Positions 33,545 to 40,861 of a stretch of 47,670 bases of DNA are shown piece by piece. Position 1 is the first letter of the stretch. Each line of letters opens with the position of its first letter. The stretch is from an uncultured Elusimicrobium sp. (GTDB lineage Bacteria > Elusimicrobiota > Elusimicrobia > Elusimicrobiales > Elusimicrobiaceae). The stretch spans positions 1 through 47,670 of the forward strand of contig CALAFB010000026.1 of NCBI GenBank assembly GCA_937891135.1, given 5' to 3'. Below the pieces are notes generated by a model. The model searched no databases. It worked only from the letters and a program-made list of their open reading frames with translations, and was not told the origin of the DNA. The position numbers and the translations under genes were made by a program.

Positions 33545-33889
33545 GTGCGTAACGCGCAAGTACGCGGTAAAGTTGTTGGGCGCCGTCTTCGCGGACGCTG
33601 TTGTTAGCAAGTGCCGTTCAGCCAAGCATAGGTCTTGTAGAGGAGAAGATGATTTTTCAGAACCGAGCCCAGTTTGGCGGGCAAGTGCCCCGTATAGGCG
33701 TACTGCTAGGTACGTCCAGGGGCAGGGACGTCAAAATGGGCCGGTTGTGGAAAATTGTATCGCGGGCAAGCAACAAAAAAACAGAAAACTTTTAAGCGGA
33801 GGAGATCCTGAAACAAGTCCAGGATGACAATTTTTTTCTGTTTTTTTGTGCGTAACGCGCAAGTACGCGGTAAAGTGGTGGGGCGCCGT
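33539..33889. repeat. 48-base direct repeats flanking a 255-base spacer
   Basis: The stretch TTTTTTGTGCGTAACGCGCA and its continuation (AGTACGCGGTAAAGT, then TGGGCGCCGT) occurs at about 33539-33586 and again at about 33841-33889 with two differences. Between them is non-coding DNA with one dispersed hairpin (ATCCTGAAACAAGTCCAGGAT, broken here as ATCCTG and CAGGAT arms near 33806-33826). An ORF of 107 codons in this stretch has no ribosome site and no family features. Confidence 0.7.
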
Positions 33890-33904
33890 TGTGAAGTGAT
33901 ACGT

Positions 33905-35254
33905 TTACAGCGTAGACAAATACCGCTCTAATTCATAACTGGATACATGCGTGCGGTAACAGTCCCACTCAATATCTTTGTTCGCAATGAATTTTTCAAA
34001 CGTGTGTTCGCCCAAGATTTTTTTGACGAGTTCCGAATTGCGCGTATAGTTTACGGCCTCGTACAAGTACGCGGGCAGCGTGTCAATGTGGTGCGCGGCG
34101 CGCTGCTCTTTGGTCATACGGAAAATGTTTTCCTCGGTAATCGGGGCTACTTTTAGTTGGTGTTTGATACCGTCCAACCCTGCCCCCAACATCACGGCAA
34201 AGGTTAAATACGGGTTGCAGGCCGGGTCCGGGAAGCGGCACTCAATGCGCGTAGCGTTGGGTTTGCCGGCTTTCACTTGCGGAATACGCACCAGCGTGCT
34301 GCGGTTTTTGCGTCCCCAGGCAATATAGGCCGGGGCTTCGTAGCCGGGCACTAAGCGTTTATAAGAGTTGACCCATTGGTTCGTTACGGAGCAAATTTCT
34401 TTGACGTGCGCCAAAATCCCGGCAATATACTGGCGGGCCGTTTCGGACAGGTACAGCGGGTCCTTCTCGTCAAAAAACGCGTTGGAGCCGTTTTTGAAAA
34501 GCGATTGGTGCACATGCATGCCGCTGCCGTTAATGTTGGCAATCGGCTTTGGCATAAACGTGGCATATACGCCGTTGGCGGCGGCCACTTGTTTGACGAC
34601 GGTGCGGTACGTAATTACCTGGTCGGCCATTTTCATGGCTTCGTTGTAGCGCAGGTCAATTTCGTGCTGGGAGGGGGAAACCTCGTGGTGGGAATACTCT
34701 ACGCGGATGCCGAGTTTTTCCAACATTTGCATGGTCTGGCGGCGGATGGCGTACGAGCGGTCCAGCGGAATGGTGTCAAAATAGCCCGCGCTGTCTAAAA
34801 GTTCGGTACTTTTGTCGTCTTTAAAATAAAAATATTCTAATTCCGGGCCGACCATAAATTGGTCAAAGCCGGCTTTTTTCATTTCGGCCAAATTGCGTTT
34901 TAAAATATAGCGCGGGTCCCCTTCAAACTGTTTGCCGTCGGTGGTTTTGATGTCGCAGAAAAAGCGGGCAATCGGCGCGCCGGTAAACTCCGGCGGGAAC
35001 ATTTGGAAGGTGTCCAGGTCCGGCACGGCCACCAGGTCGGACTCCCACACGCGGGCAAACCCTTCCACGGACGAGCCGTCTAAGCCCATGCCTTCGGTCA
35101 TGGCGTATTCAAATTCCCGGTACGACACGGAAATGGATTTTAGTTTGCCTAAAATATCTACAAACCACAGTTTTAAAACTTGGATATTGTTTTGTTCGGT
35201 CAGTTTTAAAATCTCTTTAATTTTTTCTTTTTCTTCAGGGGTGCGTTGATACAT
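33905..35254 (-). CDS. glnA: Glutamine synthetase, type I
   Basis: Makes glutamine from glutamate, ammonia and ATP; dodecamer in the cytoplasm. The 449-residue protein has FVDILGKLKSISV, GLDGSSVEGFARVWESD, the metal-site block VGPELEYFYF, NGSGMHVHQSL, and PNATRIECRFPDPACNPYL. The region NPYLTFAVMLGAGLDGI lacks the adenylylation Tyr block of the longer GSI-beta form, so this looks like the GSI-alpha type controlled by feedback or a repressor. AGGAG precedes the ATG and a TACAAT box lies about 25 bases upstream (35280-35285). Transcribed alone. Confidence 0.96.
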   Translation of the reverse strand: MYQRTPEEKEKIKEILKLTEQNNIQVLKLWFVDILGKLKSISVSYREFEYAMTEGMGLDGSSVEGFARVWESDLVAVPDLDTFQMFPPEFTGAPIARFFCDIKTTDGKQFEGDPRYILKRNLAEMKKAGFDQFMVGPELEYFYFKDDKSTELLDSAGYFDTIPLDRSYAIRRQTMQMLEKLGIRVEYSHHEVSPSQHEIDLRYNEAMKMADQVITYRTVVKQVAAANGVYATFMPKPIANINGSGMHVHQSLFKNGSNAFFDEKDPLYLSETARQYIAGILAHVKEICSVTNQWVNSYKRLVPGYEAPAYIAWGRKNRSTLVRIPQVKAGKPNATRIECRFPDPACNPYLTFAVMLGAGLDGIKHQLKVAPITEENIFRMTKEQRAAHHIDTLPAYLYEAVNYTRNSELVKKILGEHTFEKFIANKDIEWDCYRTHVSSYELERYLSTL

Positions 35255-35302
35255 AGTTATCTCCTATTGGGTACTATTTATTGTACTTTATTTGGGGGAA
35301 AT

Positions 35303-35330
35303 AAAAAATCCCCTGCCTGCGCGCAGGGGA
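35303..35330 (-). terminator. Terminator of the small secreted-protein operon
   Basis: TCCCCTGC (35309-35316) pairs with GCAGGGGA (35323-35330); on the minus strand six T follow. Confidence 0.9.
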
Positions 35331-35350
35331 CGTTCGTGCCAACTAAAAAA

Positions 35351-35890
35351 TTAGATGCCTACTTTGCGGGCCCAAACCAGCTGGGTATAGGGCCGGCGGA
35401 TACTTTGTTTGGTTTCTTCGTCCGCACGGCGGTAGGTAGGGTCTAATAAATAAGGATATTTTTCAAACGTGGCGTGCATATCCCACGTGTTACGGATAGA
35501 AGCCAGTTCTTCTTCGGCGTCTATCAGTTCCTGGTAAGTTAATCCGTCCACTTGGGGCCTCAGGTGGGCTTGCGTAGCCGGGGCCTTGCAAGCGCACGCC
35601 GTATTTTGGCGGCGGTAGGCCGGGTCCAGCAGGTACGGATATTTTTCAAACGTAGCGTTGGAATCGCGCACGCTGCGTAGTTGCTCCAGTTCTTCTTCCG
35701 CTTCAATGAGTTCCCGGGTGCTTAGCGGTGCTTGCACGCACGTGCAGGGGGTTTGTTGCGCCGCCGTTACGGCACGTTCTACCGCTTGGTTGAGCGGGGT
35801 AGCAGCCGTCGTAGTTTTTACCTGAGCGGCGGCCGGTAAGGCACACGCGCTAAGTACGATACAAGAGATGGTTTTCGTAAAGATAGTCAT
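35351..35890 (-). CDS. Exported two-repeat protein (EKYPYLLDP repeat)
   Basis: A 179-residue protein with a signal peptide (TKTISCIVLSACALPAAAQ). It contains an internal duplication: RELIEAEEELEQLR...ATFEKYPYLLDPAYRR at about residues 59-94 and QELIDAEEELASIR...ATFEKYPYLLDPTYRR at about 120-155, 61 residues apart. Each is a short acidic helix followed by a conserved aromatic/proline block. Cys pairs CTC and CACK lie before each linker. No family is known to me. It starts eight bases after the stop of the upstream gene, so it is co-transcribed with it. Confidence 0.75.
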   Translation of the reverse strand: MTIFTKTISCIVLSACALPAAAQVKTTTAATPLNQAVERAVTAAQQTPCTCVQAPLSTRELIEAEEELEQLRSVRDSNATFEKYPYLLDPAYRRQNTACACKAPATQAHLRPQVDGLTYQELIDAEEELASIRNTWDMHATFEKYPYLLDPTYRRADEETKQSIRRPYTQLVWARKVGI

Positions 35891-35898
35891 AGGGTTCT

Positions 35899-36447
35899 CT
35901 ATTGCTCCGCCTGTTTCATTTGTTCCATTAAACTGGCCGTCATTACCGTAAACGTAGCCACTAACTCATTAAATGTTTGTTTGTCTACGGTATTAGCCGT
36001 GTATTCATCTTGGTTAGCCCAGAACAGCGGGATTAACTGTTTGATGTATTTGTTTTGGTAATAGGCCTGCAGTATTTTTTGTTCCAGTTGCGGGTCTTGC
36101 GCTAACAGTTGTTCCATTTTGGCAGTAAGTTCAGCTTCGGTAGTGATGTTGGCAAACGTCTCCGGCGGCAGTACCGTGGCCACAGACGCTTGCAACGAGG
36201 CATTTAAATCTTGCGCTTCCAAAATGCGGTCAATTTGTTTTTCGTTGTCTGTCAGTTCTTCCGACATTTTATGCAGGGCATAATTCATAGAAGCCAACCC
36301 AAACGCTTCTTGGGCGTTTACCACGCGCGGGTCGGGGTTTTGGGGCTGGTCTTGCACAAATTGCTGTACTTGTTCTACAGACGGGGCCGCCAACACAGGT
36401 GCAAATGCACCGCATACACACACTACAAACAATAATAGTTTTTTCAT
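35899..36447 (-). CDS. Exported helical protein of unknown function (site D)
   Basis: A 182-residue protein with a signal peptide (KKLLLFVVCVCGAFAPVLAA). The mature part is mainly helical: VEQVQQFVQDQPQNPDPRVV, ALHKMSEELTDNEKQIDRIL, and a C-terminal FTVMTASLMEQMKQAE. The arrangement resembles a small periplasmic helical bundle; no family recognised. TAGGAG precedes the ATG. It has a promoter on the minus strand with TTGTTT, a 17-base spacer and TATAGT, with element D directly upstream of the -35. Confidence 0.75.
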   Translation of the reverse strand: MKKLLLFVVCVCGAFAPVLAAPSVEQVQQFVQDQPQNPDPRVVNAQEAFGLASMNYALHKMSEELTDNEKQIDRILEAQDLNASLQASVATVLPPETFANITTEAELTAKMEQLLAQDPQLEQKILQAYYQNKYIKQLIPLFWANQDEYTANTVDKQTFNELVATFTVMTASLMEQMKQAEQ

Positions 36448-36472
36448 AGTAGTTTCTCCTAGTGTTACTTTC

Positions 36473-36540
36473 TTATACTATACTTTGTCCAAGGGGCCGA
36501 AACAAGGGTCTTTGGACCTAATTTTCCCTAGGCCCTTTGG
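36473..36540 (-). promoter_or_regulatory. TAGGYC element (site D) and promoter
   Basis: On the plus strand GGTCTTTGGACCTA (36507-36520) and TAGGCCCTTTGG (36529-36540). On the minus strand the left half runs directly into TTGTTT, N17, TATAGT. The element begins only two bases from the stop codon of the upstream gene, so it may also serve as its 3' end. Confidence 0.65.
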
Positions 36541-36541
36541 T

Positions 36542-36985
36542 TTAAAACGAGCCTTTGTCTATCGCTTCCTGCACAATGGATAAGGTTTCGTCAAAGGCCG
36601 GTTGGTCTTGCAAGAATAACGGGTTCGTATAACGGTGCTGGTTTTTAAAGAGCAAGATAGCCAGCTGTGTAACCAAGGCTTCAAATTCATCTTGCAAATC
36701 GTCGGCTTGTGCCTGGCGGTCCGGTTCATCCAGGGATTGCAGTTTATCAAAAAACGGTTGGAACTTTGTCGTAATTAACAGGGCAATTTGGGTGTCCGTG
36801 GGGGTCATATCCGGGGTATTTACGCGGGTATGGAAATTTTGGTATCCCAGCCGTATGGCCCGGCGGGAATTGACTGCTGCAGAAGAAGTGTAAACGGACC
36901 AAACGGGCTCACTAAGCGGCGCGGGTTCAGCCGCTAACGGCAACAGCGGAACAACGAATAAACTAACTAGTAGTAATAATTTCAT
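36542..36985 (-). CDS. Exported protein of unknown function (site E)
   Basis: A 147-residue protein with a signal peptide (MKLLLLVSLFVVPLLPLAAE). The mature part (AVNSRRAIRLGYQNFHTRVN, then KFQPFFDKLQSLDEPDRQAQ and LVTQLAILLFKNQHRY) is helical with no known motif; size and layout recall the next gene downstream. I place the start at 36983-36985, giving the signal peptide; no ribosome site is present, but TACAAT ends six bases upstream, so the message should be leaderless. Element E lies just upstream of the -35. Confidence 0.72.
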   Translation of the reverse strand: MKLLLLVSLFVVPLLPLAAEPAPLSEPVWSVYTSSAAVNSRRAIRLGYQNFHTRVNTPDMTPTDTQIALLITTKFQPFFDKLQSLDEPDRQAQADDLQDEFEALVTQLAILLFKNQHRYTNPLFLQDQPAFDETLSIVQEAIDKGSF

Positions 36986-36991
36986 ACGGTT

Positions 36992-37056
36992 ATTGTAACT
37001 AAGTAGCAGGCATAAAACAACGGTCCTTAGACCTAACAAGCGGGTAGGCCCCTTTG
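36992..37056 (-). promoter_or_regulatory. TAGGYC element (site E) and leaderless promoter
   Basis: On the plus strand GGTCCTTAGACCTA (37022-37035) and TAGGCCCCTTTG (37045-37056). On the minus strand TTGTTT, N17 and TACAAT (36992-36997) follow, ending six bases before the ATG. The distance between element and -35 is the same as at site D. Confidence 0.65.
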
Positions 37057-37077
37057 TGATTTGTCTTGTAATCTTTT

Positions 37078-37172
37078 TGGGCCGTTGTGGTGGGCTGCTC
37101 ATTTTTTAATGCTTGACGCGTTTTTTTTTTTGGTAGATTTTGATGATAGCAGCCGTATAAATGGGGGGAGAT
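37078..37172 (+). repeat. Pilin upstream repeat, copy 1 (T11)
   Basis: About 95 bases nearly identical to 47574-47670: GGCCGTTGTGG..., AATGCTTGACGCG, a T tract, GGTAGATTTTGATGATAGC, then AGCCGTATAAATGGGGGGAG. TTGACG (37113-37118) and TAGATT are a candidate promoter pair; the spacer between them is 15 bases here (T11, 37121-37131) and would be 16 in the other copy (T12). It precedes a broken pilin gene. Confidence 0.85.
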
Positions 37173-37258
37173 ACCCGGGCAGCAAAAGCCGTTTTAAAGG
37201 GTGTTTTTGCCCCAAATAAAGCCGTACGGTTGTGAATAAAAATTATAAGGAGAAAAAG

Positions 37259-37743
37259 ATGAAAAATACGCAAAATGATGTAGTTGTACAAAATAAAAAT
37301 TGTCATTCCCAAAAGTTTCTGTTGGGAATCTTCCTCGTCCGTTTTTGGAAGGAAGGGCTTAGGCGGTTGTTCAAACAAGAGAATGGGCAGAAGGGAGATC
37401 CCCGAACCCTGCGGGCCGCCAACTCGGGGATGACCTCTTTATTTAAAAACACCGGGCAAATGGCAACATCGGGAATGACCTCTTTATTTAAAAACACCGG
37501 GCAAATGGCAACCTCGGGGATGACCTCTTTATTTAACAAAGGGTTTACGCTCATTGAACTCTTGGTTGTTGTTCTCATTATTGGTATTTTAGCAAAGGAG
37601 GAACGGATTTTGCTGCAATATATTTGCTAGAAAATGGAAGCTGGAAAAAAGTGTGGTGTGATGGCGGCTCGGATAATCCGAAACATAGCGCGAATCAAAA
37701 ATTTATGGAGGGTAAAGATTGGGAATATATTTATTGTGCCTGA
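37259..37743 (+). pseudogene. Pilin gene with repeat-filled leader and internal deletion
   Basis: Starts at ATG 37259 behind ATAAGGAG. The first 93 codons before the pilin start are mostly repeat DNA translated in frame: a hairpin unit at 37303-37329 (ATTCCC..GGGAAT), a CCCGAACCCTGCGGGCCGCC unit at 37401-37430, and a 45-base tandem (GMTSLFKNTGQMATS, twice plus a partial, at 37428-37530). Then comes GFTLIELLVVVLIIGILA, and the frame ends after KEERILLQYIC. In the next frame the tail of a pilin is still readable (TDFAAIYLLENGSWKKVW, CDGGSDNPKHSANQKF, ending WEYIYCA at TGA 37741). The middle of the gene, probably over 200 bases, is missing near 37595. Confidence 0.8.
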
Positions 37744-37758
37744 AGAAATTGCATTGCT

Positions 37759-37784
37759 AAAAAGCCCCCTCATGAAGAGGGGGC
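37759..37784 (-). terminator. Terminator of clpP
   Basis: GCCCCCTC (37764-37771) pairs with GAGGGGGC (37777-37784); on the minus strand five T follow. Confidence 0.92.
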
Positions 37785-37806
37785 GTGCGAAACTTTGCCG
37801 AGATTG

Positions 37807-38394
37807 TTATTTTTTGAGTTCCAACACCGCGTCAATCAGCCCATACTCTTTGGCCTCTTGCGCCGACATATAATAATTGCGTTCGCTGTCCTGGCGGATT
37901 TTTTCTTTATCCTGCCCGGTGTGGTGCGCTAAAATATCCAACAAGTGCTCTTTATTTTTGTGCAGTTCCTGGGATTCAATTTCAATATCCGTTACTTGCC
38001 CGGAAATCCCGCCGCCCCAAATTAAGGGTTGGTGAATCATAATGCGCGCGTGCGGCAAGGCGTAGCGTTTGCCTTTGGAACCCGCTGCTAACAACACGGC
38101 CCCAAAACTCATCGCCTGGCCCATACAAATCGTAGTAATGGGGGCTTTGATAAATTGCATGGTGTCATAAATAGCCAGCCCGGCTGTTACCATACCGCCG
38201 GGGGAGTTGATATAAAGGTTAATTTCCCGGTTCGGGTCGTCCGCGTCCAAGTATAAGAGTTGGGCGATAATCATATTGGCGCTGGCGGTATCTACTTCGC
38301 CTTCGCGTCCGCCTACAAAGATAATGCGGTCTTTAAGCAGGCGGGAGAAAATATCATATCCGACGTTTTTTTCAATAATAGTAGGTATAATCAT
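37807..38394 (-). CDS. clpP: ATP-dependent Clp protease proteolytic subunit, Asn-type triad
   Basis: Serine protease ring that degrades proteins delivered by ClpX or ClpA/C. 195 residues, normal length: IPTIIEKN start, YINSPGGMVTAGLAIYDTMQF, nucleophile Ser96 in MGQAMSFGAVLLAAG, His121 in IMIHQPL. In the third catalytic position most ClpP have Asp in ERD/DRD; here the sequence is SERNYYMSAQEA, so Asn173 replaces it. The handle loop after HQPL has three extra residues (IWGGGISGQ). Listeria ClpP1 also uses Asn. No clpX is adjacent. No ribosome site; TATAAT with TGC ends six bases before ATG, so the message is likely leaderless. Confidence 0.94.
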   Translation of the reverse strand: MIIPTIIEKNVGYDIFSRLLKDRIIFVGGREGEVDTASANMIIAQLLYLDADDPNREINLYINSPGGMVTAGLAIYDTMQFIKAPITTICMGQAMSFGAVLLAAGSKGKRYALPHARIMIHQPLIWGGGISGQVTDIEIESQELHKNKEHLLDILAHHTGQDKEKIRQDSERNYYMSAQEAKEYGLIDAVLELKK

Positions 38395-38400
38395 ACCTAT

Positions 38401-38406
38401 ATTATA
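38401..38406 (-). promoter_or_regulatory. Extended -10 box of clpP, leaderless spacing
   Basis: TGCTATAAT on the minus strand, six bases before the clpP ATG. Confidence 0.65.
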
Positions 38407-38416
38407 GCAAAAGAAA

Positions 38417-39115
38417 CTAGGCTTGTAACTGGCGGCTAAAATAGAGATAACTTTGGCTGATTAGCCCCGGCCGTAGGACGCGCAAAAAGTGCGTTTCGCT
38501 CAACGCGTTTACGCCCCATTTCCCCGTGATGACCGGCAACTTTAGCCCCGCGCAAATTTCCTGCGTGCGGGCTAACTGTTTGTCTTTCGTGCCGGGCCAA
38601 AAACATACGGCGCAGACGTCCAGTTTGTGCAGTTTTTTAAAACGGTAGACGGATTCTTCTAACGCTGCCCGCGCACGGGCGGTATCTGCAAGCAGTAAAT
38701 TTTCGCCGGTTAATCCCAGCGTGCCAAATTGTACGAGGTTACTTTTACGCAGCACGTCCAGTTGTTCTGGGGTGAGTAAATTTTGCCACGGTTCTTGGTA
38801 TGGGTCCTGCCATTGGTTATACGTGCCAATCGGTTCCTGGGGGAAACATACGGTAGCGCGGGCGCGGTATTTTTTTAAAAGGGGGAATACGTCCGTATAC
38901 ACGCTTTCATAGCCGCCTGCAAATACCAGTAAAATAGGACGCACGGGTAATTTTTTTTGCAAATCAAGGGGGGTAATAAAGGTATACTTTTGCTGCGTCA
39001 GCCAGGCGAGCATTTTTGCTAACTTGGGGGCAGAAGTCCACTCGTTTTTAAGACGGGAATGTTTCGGCGGGAACCCGATTTTTTGGTACACCAGTACCGG
39101 CAAAAACGGCTTCAT
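38417..39115 (-). CDS. Polysaccharide deacetylase-like protein, catalytic residues lost
   Basis: A 232-residue paralogue of the deacetylase encoded just upstream. It keeps the NodB-fold outline (LVYQKIGFPPKHS, RPILLVFAGGYESVYTDVFP, PLLKKYRARATVCF), but the TFDDG motif is VFAGG (residues 64-68), so both metal/catalytic Asp are gone, and the SHTCSH metal site of the neighbour is replaced by TLGLTGE. It should not deacetylate and may instead bind glycan or regulate its partner. No signal peptide is obvious. Its ATG overlaps the stop of the active gene (ATGA). Confidence 0.8.
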   Translation of the reverse strand: MKPFLPVLVYQKIGFPPKHSRLKNEWTSAPKLAKMLAWLTQQKYTFITPLDLQKKLPVRPILLVFAGGYESVYTDVFPLLKKYRARATVCFPQEPIGTYNQWQDPYQEPWQNLLTPEQLDVLRKSNLVQFGTLGLTGENLLLADTARARAALEESVYRFKKLHKLDVCAVCFWPGTKDKQLARTQEICAGLKLPVITGKWGVNALSETHFLRVLRPGLISQSYLYFSRQLQA

Positions 39116-39903
39116 AATTTACTGCGCCCGCGGGTAAGCTGTAAGTGAAAATCCCACAGCGTTTCCCCGCCGCGCGGAAACGCACGCAACATAGTTTTCC
39201 GTCCGCGCCACGGCCAGGGATTGATGCCTTTCTTCGTGCTAAAATCCAGGAGATACCCGGCTTTAAGCACCTGGGGGCGTACGCGTTTGTCAAACCCGCC
39301 GGCCCCAAACGGATAGCAAAAACTGTAAACTGGGGTGTGCAAGGTTTGTTCAATAACTTGTTTGCTTGTTGTAATTTCTTGCACGATTTCTTCGTTCGTC
39401 AAACTACGCAGCCGCCGGTGCGAACACGTGTGCGAACCAAACGCTACTAATCCGCTTTGGTGCATTTTTTGGATTTGTTCCCAATTCAAATACCCGGGCG
39501 TGCCGACACGGTCCGTAATTAAAAACACGAGGGCCGGGATTTTGTATTTTTGTAAGAGCGGCAATAAATGCGTGTAAAGGTCTTCGTACCCGTCGTCAAA
39601 TGTAAGCAGTACGGGCTTAGGGGGGGGAACGGGCTGCCCGGTGCGAAGGGCGTGGAGCAAGGTTTGCTCGCTAATCGGCGTGTAGCCGTTGCGCTGCATC
39701 AAACGCAGTTGTTCTTCCAGCATAGCAGGCGAAACGGTAAACGGATATTGCTCGTCTTGCGGGGCCGGCAAGGGGGCGATGTGATGATACATCAGCACCA
39801 CGAAACCCTTGCGGGTTGGCCAGTACCAGGTTTTGCGTAAGGCAGGATATTTCCAAAAACAGTAAACAACCGCGGCCAGCAGCAGCCCAACGAGATACGT
39901 CAT
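39112..39903 (-). CDS. Polysaccharide deacetylase, membrane-anchored
   Basis: A 263-residue NodB-type deacetylase with an N-terminal membrane segment (YLVGLLLAAVVYCFW). The domain has VVLMYHHIAP, metal/catalytic TFDDGYE (residues 101-107), GSHTCSH (156-162) and YPFGAGGFD. It would remove N-acetyl groups from cell-surface glycan, perhaps the one built by the adjacent glycosyltransferase. A run of eight C in the gene (plus-strand G8, 39620-39627) encodes PVPPPKP just before the TFDDG motif; slippage there would abolish the enzyme. Coupled by ATGA overlaps to the genes on both sides. Confidence 0.9.
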   Translation of the reverse strand: MTYLVGLLLAAVVYCFWKYPALRKTWYWPTRKGFVVLMYHHIAPLPAPQDEQYPFTVSPAMLEEQLRLMQRNGYTPISEQTLLHALRTGQPVPPPKPVLLTFDDGYEDLYTHLLPLLQKYKIPALVFLITDRVGTPGYLNWEQIQKMHQSGLVAFGSHTCSHRRLRSLTNEEIVQEITTSKQVIEQTLHTPVYSFCYPFGAGGFDKRVRPQVLKAGYLLDFSTKKGINPWPWRGRKTMLRAFPRGGETLWDFHLQLTRGRSKL

Positions 39904-40661
39904 TTATCGCGCTGCTCCAACCGCCATAACTTGGCGTATTTCACAAACACGTAAAACGTAGAAAAACTGGCCCACAACAACCCTCTAAATCCGTCTAACA
40001 TCCCCAGTTTTAACACGTAGCGTTTGATAAATTCAAACGGCAGCGTACAAAGTACTGTGAGCAAACAAAACTTTTTACCGCGTTGGTGCATTTGCCGCGC
40101 GGCCAGCGTGGTGTAGCGGTTGAATTTGATAAAGTACGTTTCAATGGAATCGTACGAAAAATGGTTTACCGGGTTTTTAAGTACCCCCAGTTTGCCGTCT
40201 ACTTTTAAGCCTTCGTGCACCAGGCTGCCTACATACTTGGCTTTTTGCGTGCGTACCAGGCGTAAATGTTTTTCTTTATTCAGCCCGCTAAAGCGCATCT
40301 TTTTGCCTAAAAAATAATTGCAAAACGGAATGTAATAGCCGGCATAGTCCGGGTTTTCGATGGCTTGGCGGATTTCTTTTTTAAGGGCCGGGCTAAGGCG
40401 TTCATCCGCATCTAAATTAAGGGCCCACGTGCCGTTTACTTTGGAAAGCGCAAAATTCTTTTGGTTGGCAAACCCGTCAAATTTCCGCTTGTATACCACG
40501 GCCCCCAAACTTTTGCAGATTTGGGTTGTCTTGTCGGAAGAAAACGCATCAATGACAATAATTTCATTTACCAAATCCCGCGCGCTGACAATGCACGAAG
40601 CAATGCGGTGTTCTTCGTTCTTCGCAATAATAAAAAGTGTAATACGGGGTGGTATCATCAT
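39900..40661 (-). CDS. Glycosyltransferase family 2 (LPS core-type)
   Basis: A 253-residue GT2 enzyme: ITLFIIAKNEEHRIASCI, EIIVIDAFSSDKTTQICKS, FANQKNFALSKVNGTWALNL with DADERLSPALKK (metal-binding DxD), and YPY-like FSGLNKEKHLRLVR. It resembles WaaE/KdtX-type transferases that add a glucose to the lipopolysaccharide core. The C-terminus has two weak hydrophobic stretches (LTVLCTLPFEFIKRYVLKLG) that may touch the membrane. First gene of an operon with the two deacetylase-type genes. The start (40659-40661) lacks a ribosome site but has TATAAT with TGC six bases upstream. Confidence 0.9.
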   Translation of the reverse strand: MMIPPRITLFIIAKNEEHRIASCIVSARDLVNEIIVIDAFSSDKTTQICKSLGAVVYKRKFDGFANQKNFALSKVNGTWALNLDADERLSPALKKEIRQAIENPDYAGYYIPFCNYFLGKKMRFSGLNKEKHLRLVRTQKAKYVGSLVHEGLKVDGKLGVLKNPVNHFSYDSIETYFIKFNRYTTLAARQMHQRGKKFCLLTVLCTLPFEFIKRYVLKLGMLDGFRGLLWASFSTFYVFVKYAKLWRLEQRDK

Positions 40662-40667
40662 AATTTT

Positions 40668-40673
40668 ATTATA
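40668..40673 (-). promoter_or_regulatory. Extended -10 box of the GT2 operon, leaderless spacing
   Basis: TGCTATAAT on the minus strand, six bases before the ATG at 40661. Confidence 0.65.
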
Positions 40674-40696
40674 GCATTTTAGTATATAAAAGGGGT

Positions 40697-40730
40697 AACC
40701 GCTGTAGCAGGGTTTGGGACTACAGCGGTT
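40697..40730. repeat. 11-base inverted repeat in the divergent region
   Basis: AACCGCTGTAG (40697-40707) and CTACAGCGGTT (40720-40730) are perfect inverted arms with a 12-base loop. No T run; it lies between two divergent promoters. Confidence 0.7.
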
Positions 40731-40796
40731 TGGGATGAAATTCAAATTGTTTCTTACTACACTTATACTATAGTAACTTTAACTGTTGGATACCAG

Positions 40797-40861
40797 GGTC
40801 TTACGGCCTAGGCGGAAGCGGAAAAAATACCTAGGCCCTTTTGGGCCCAATGTGCTATAAT
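40797..40861 (+). promoter_or_regulatory. TAGGYC element (site F) and -10 of the TPR gene
   Basis: GGTCTTACGGCCTA (40797-40810) and TAGGCCCTTTTGG (40832-40844), followed by TGCTATAAT (TATAAT 40856-40861). The right half lies where the -35 should be; no good -35 is seen, so the element may hold an activator or repressor site. The spacing is longer (21 bases between arms) than at the other sites. Confidence 0.6.

Noticed and set aside
33504..33827. ORF of 107 codons between the direct repeats
   Set aside because: No ribosome site, composed of repeat and terminator DNA, no protein-like composition.
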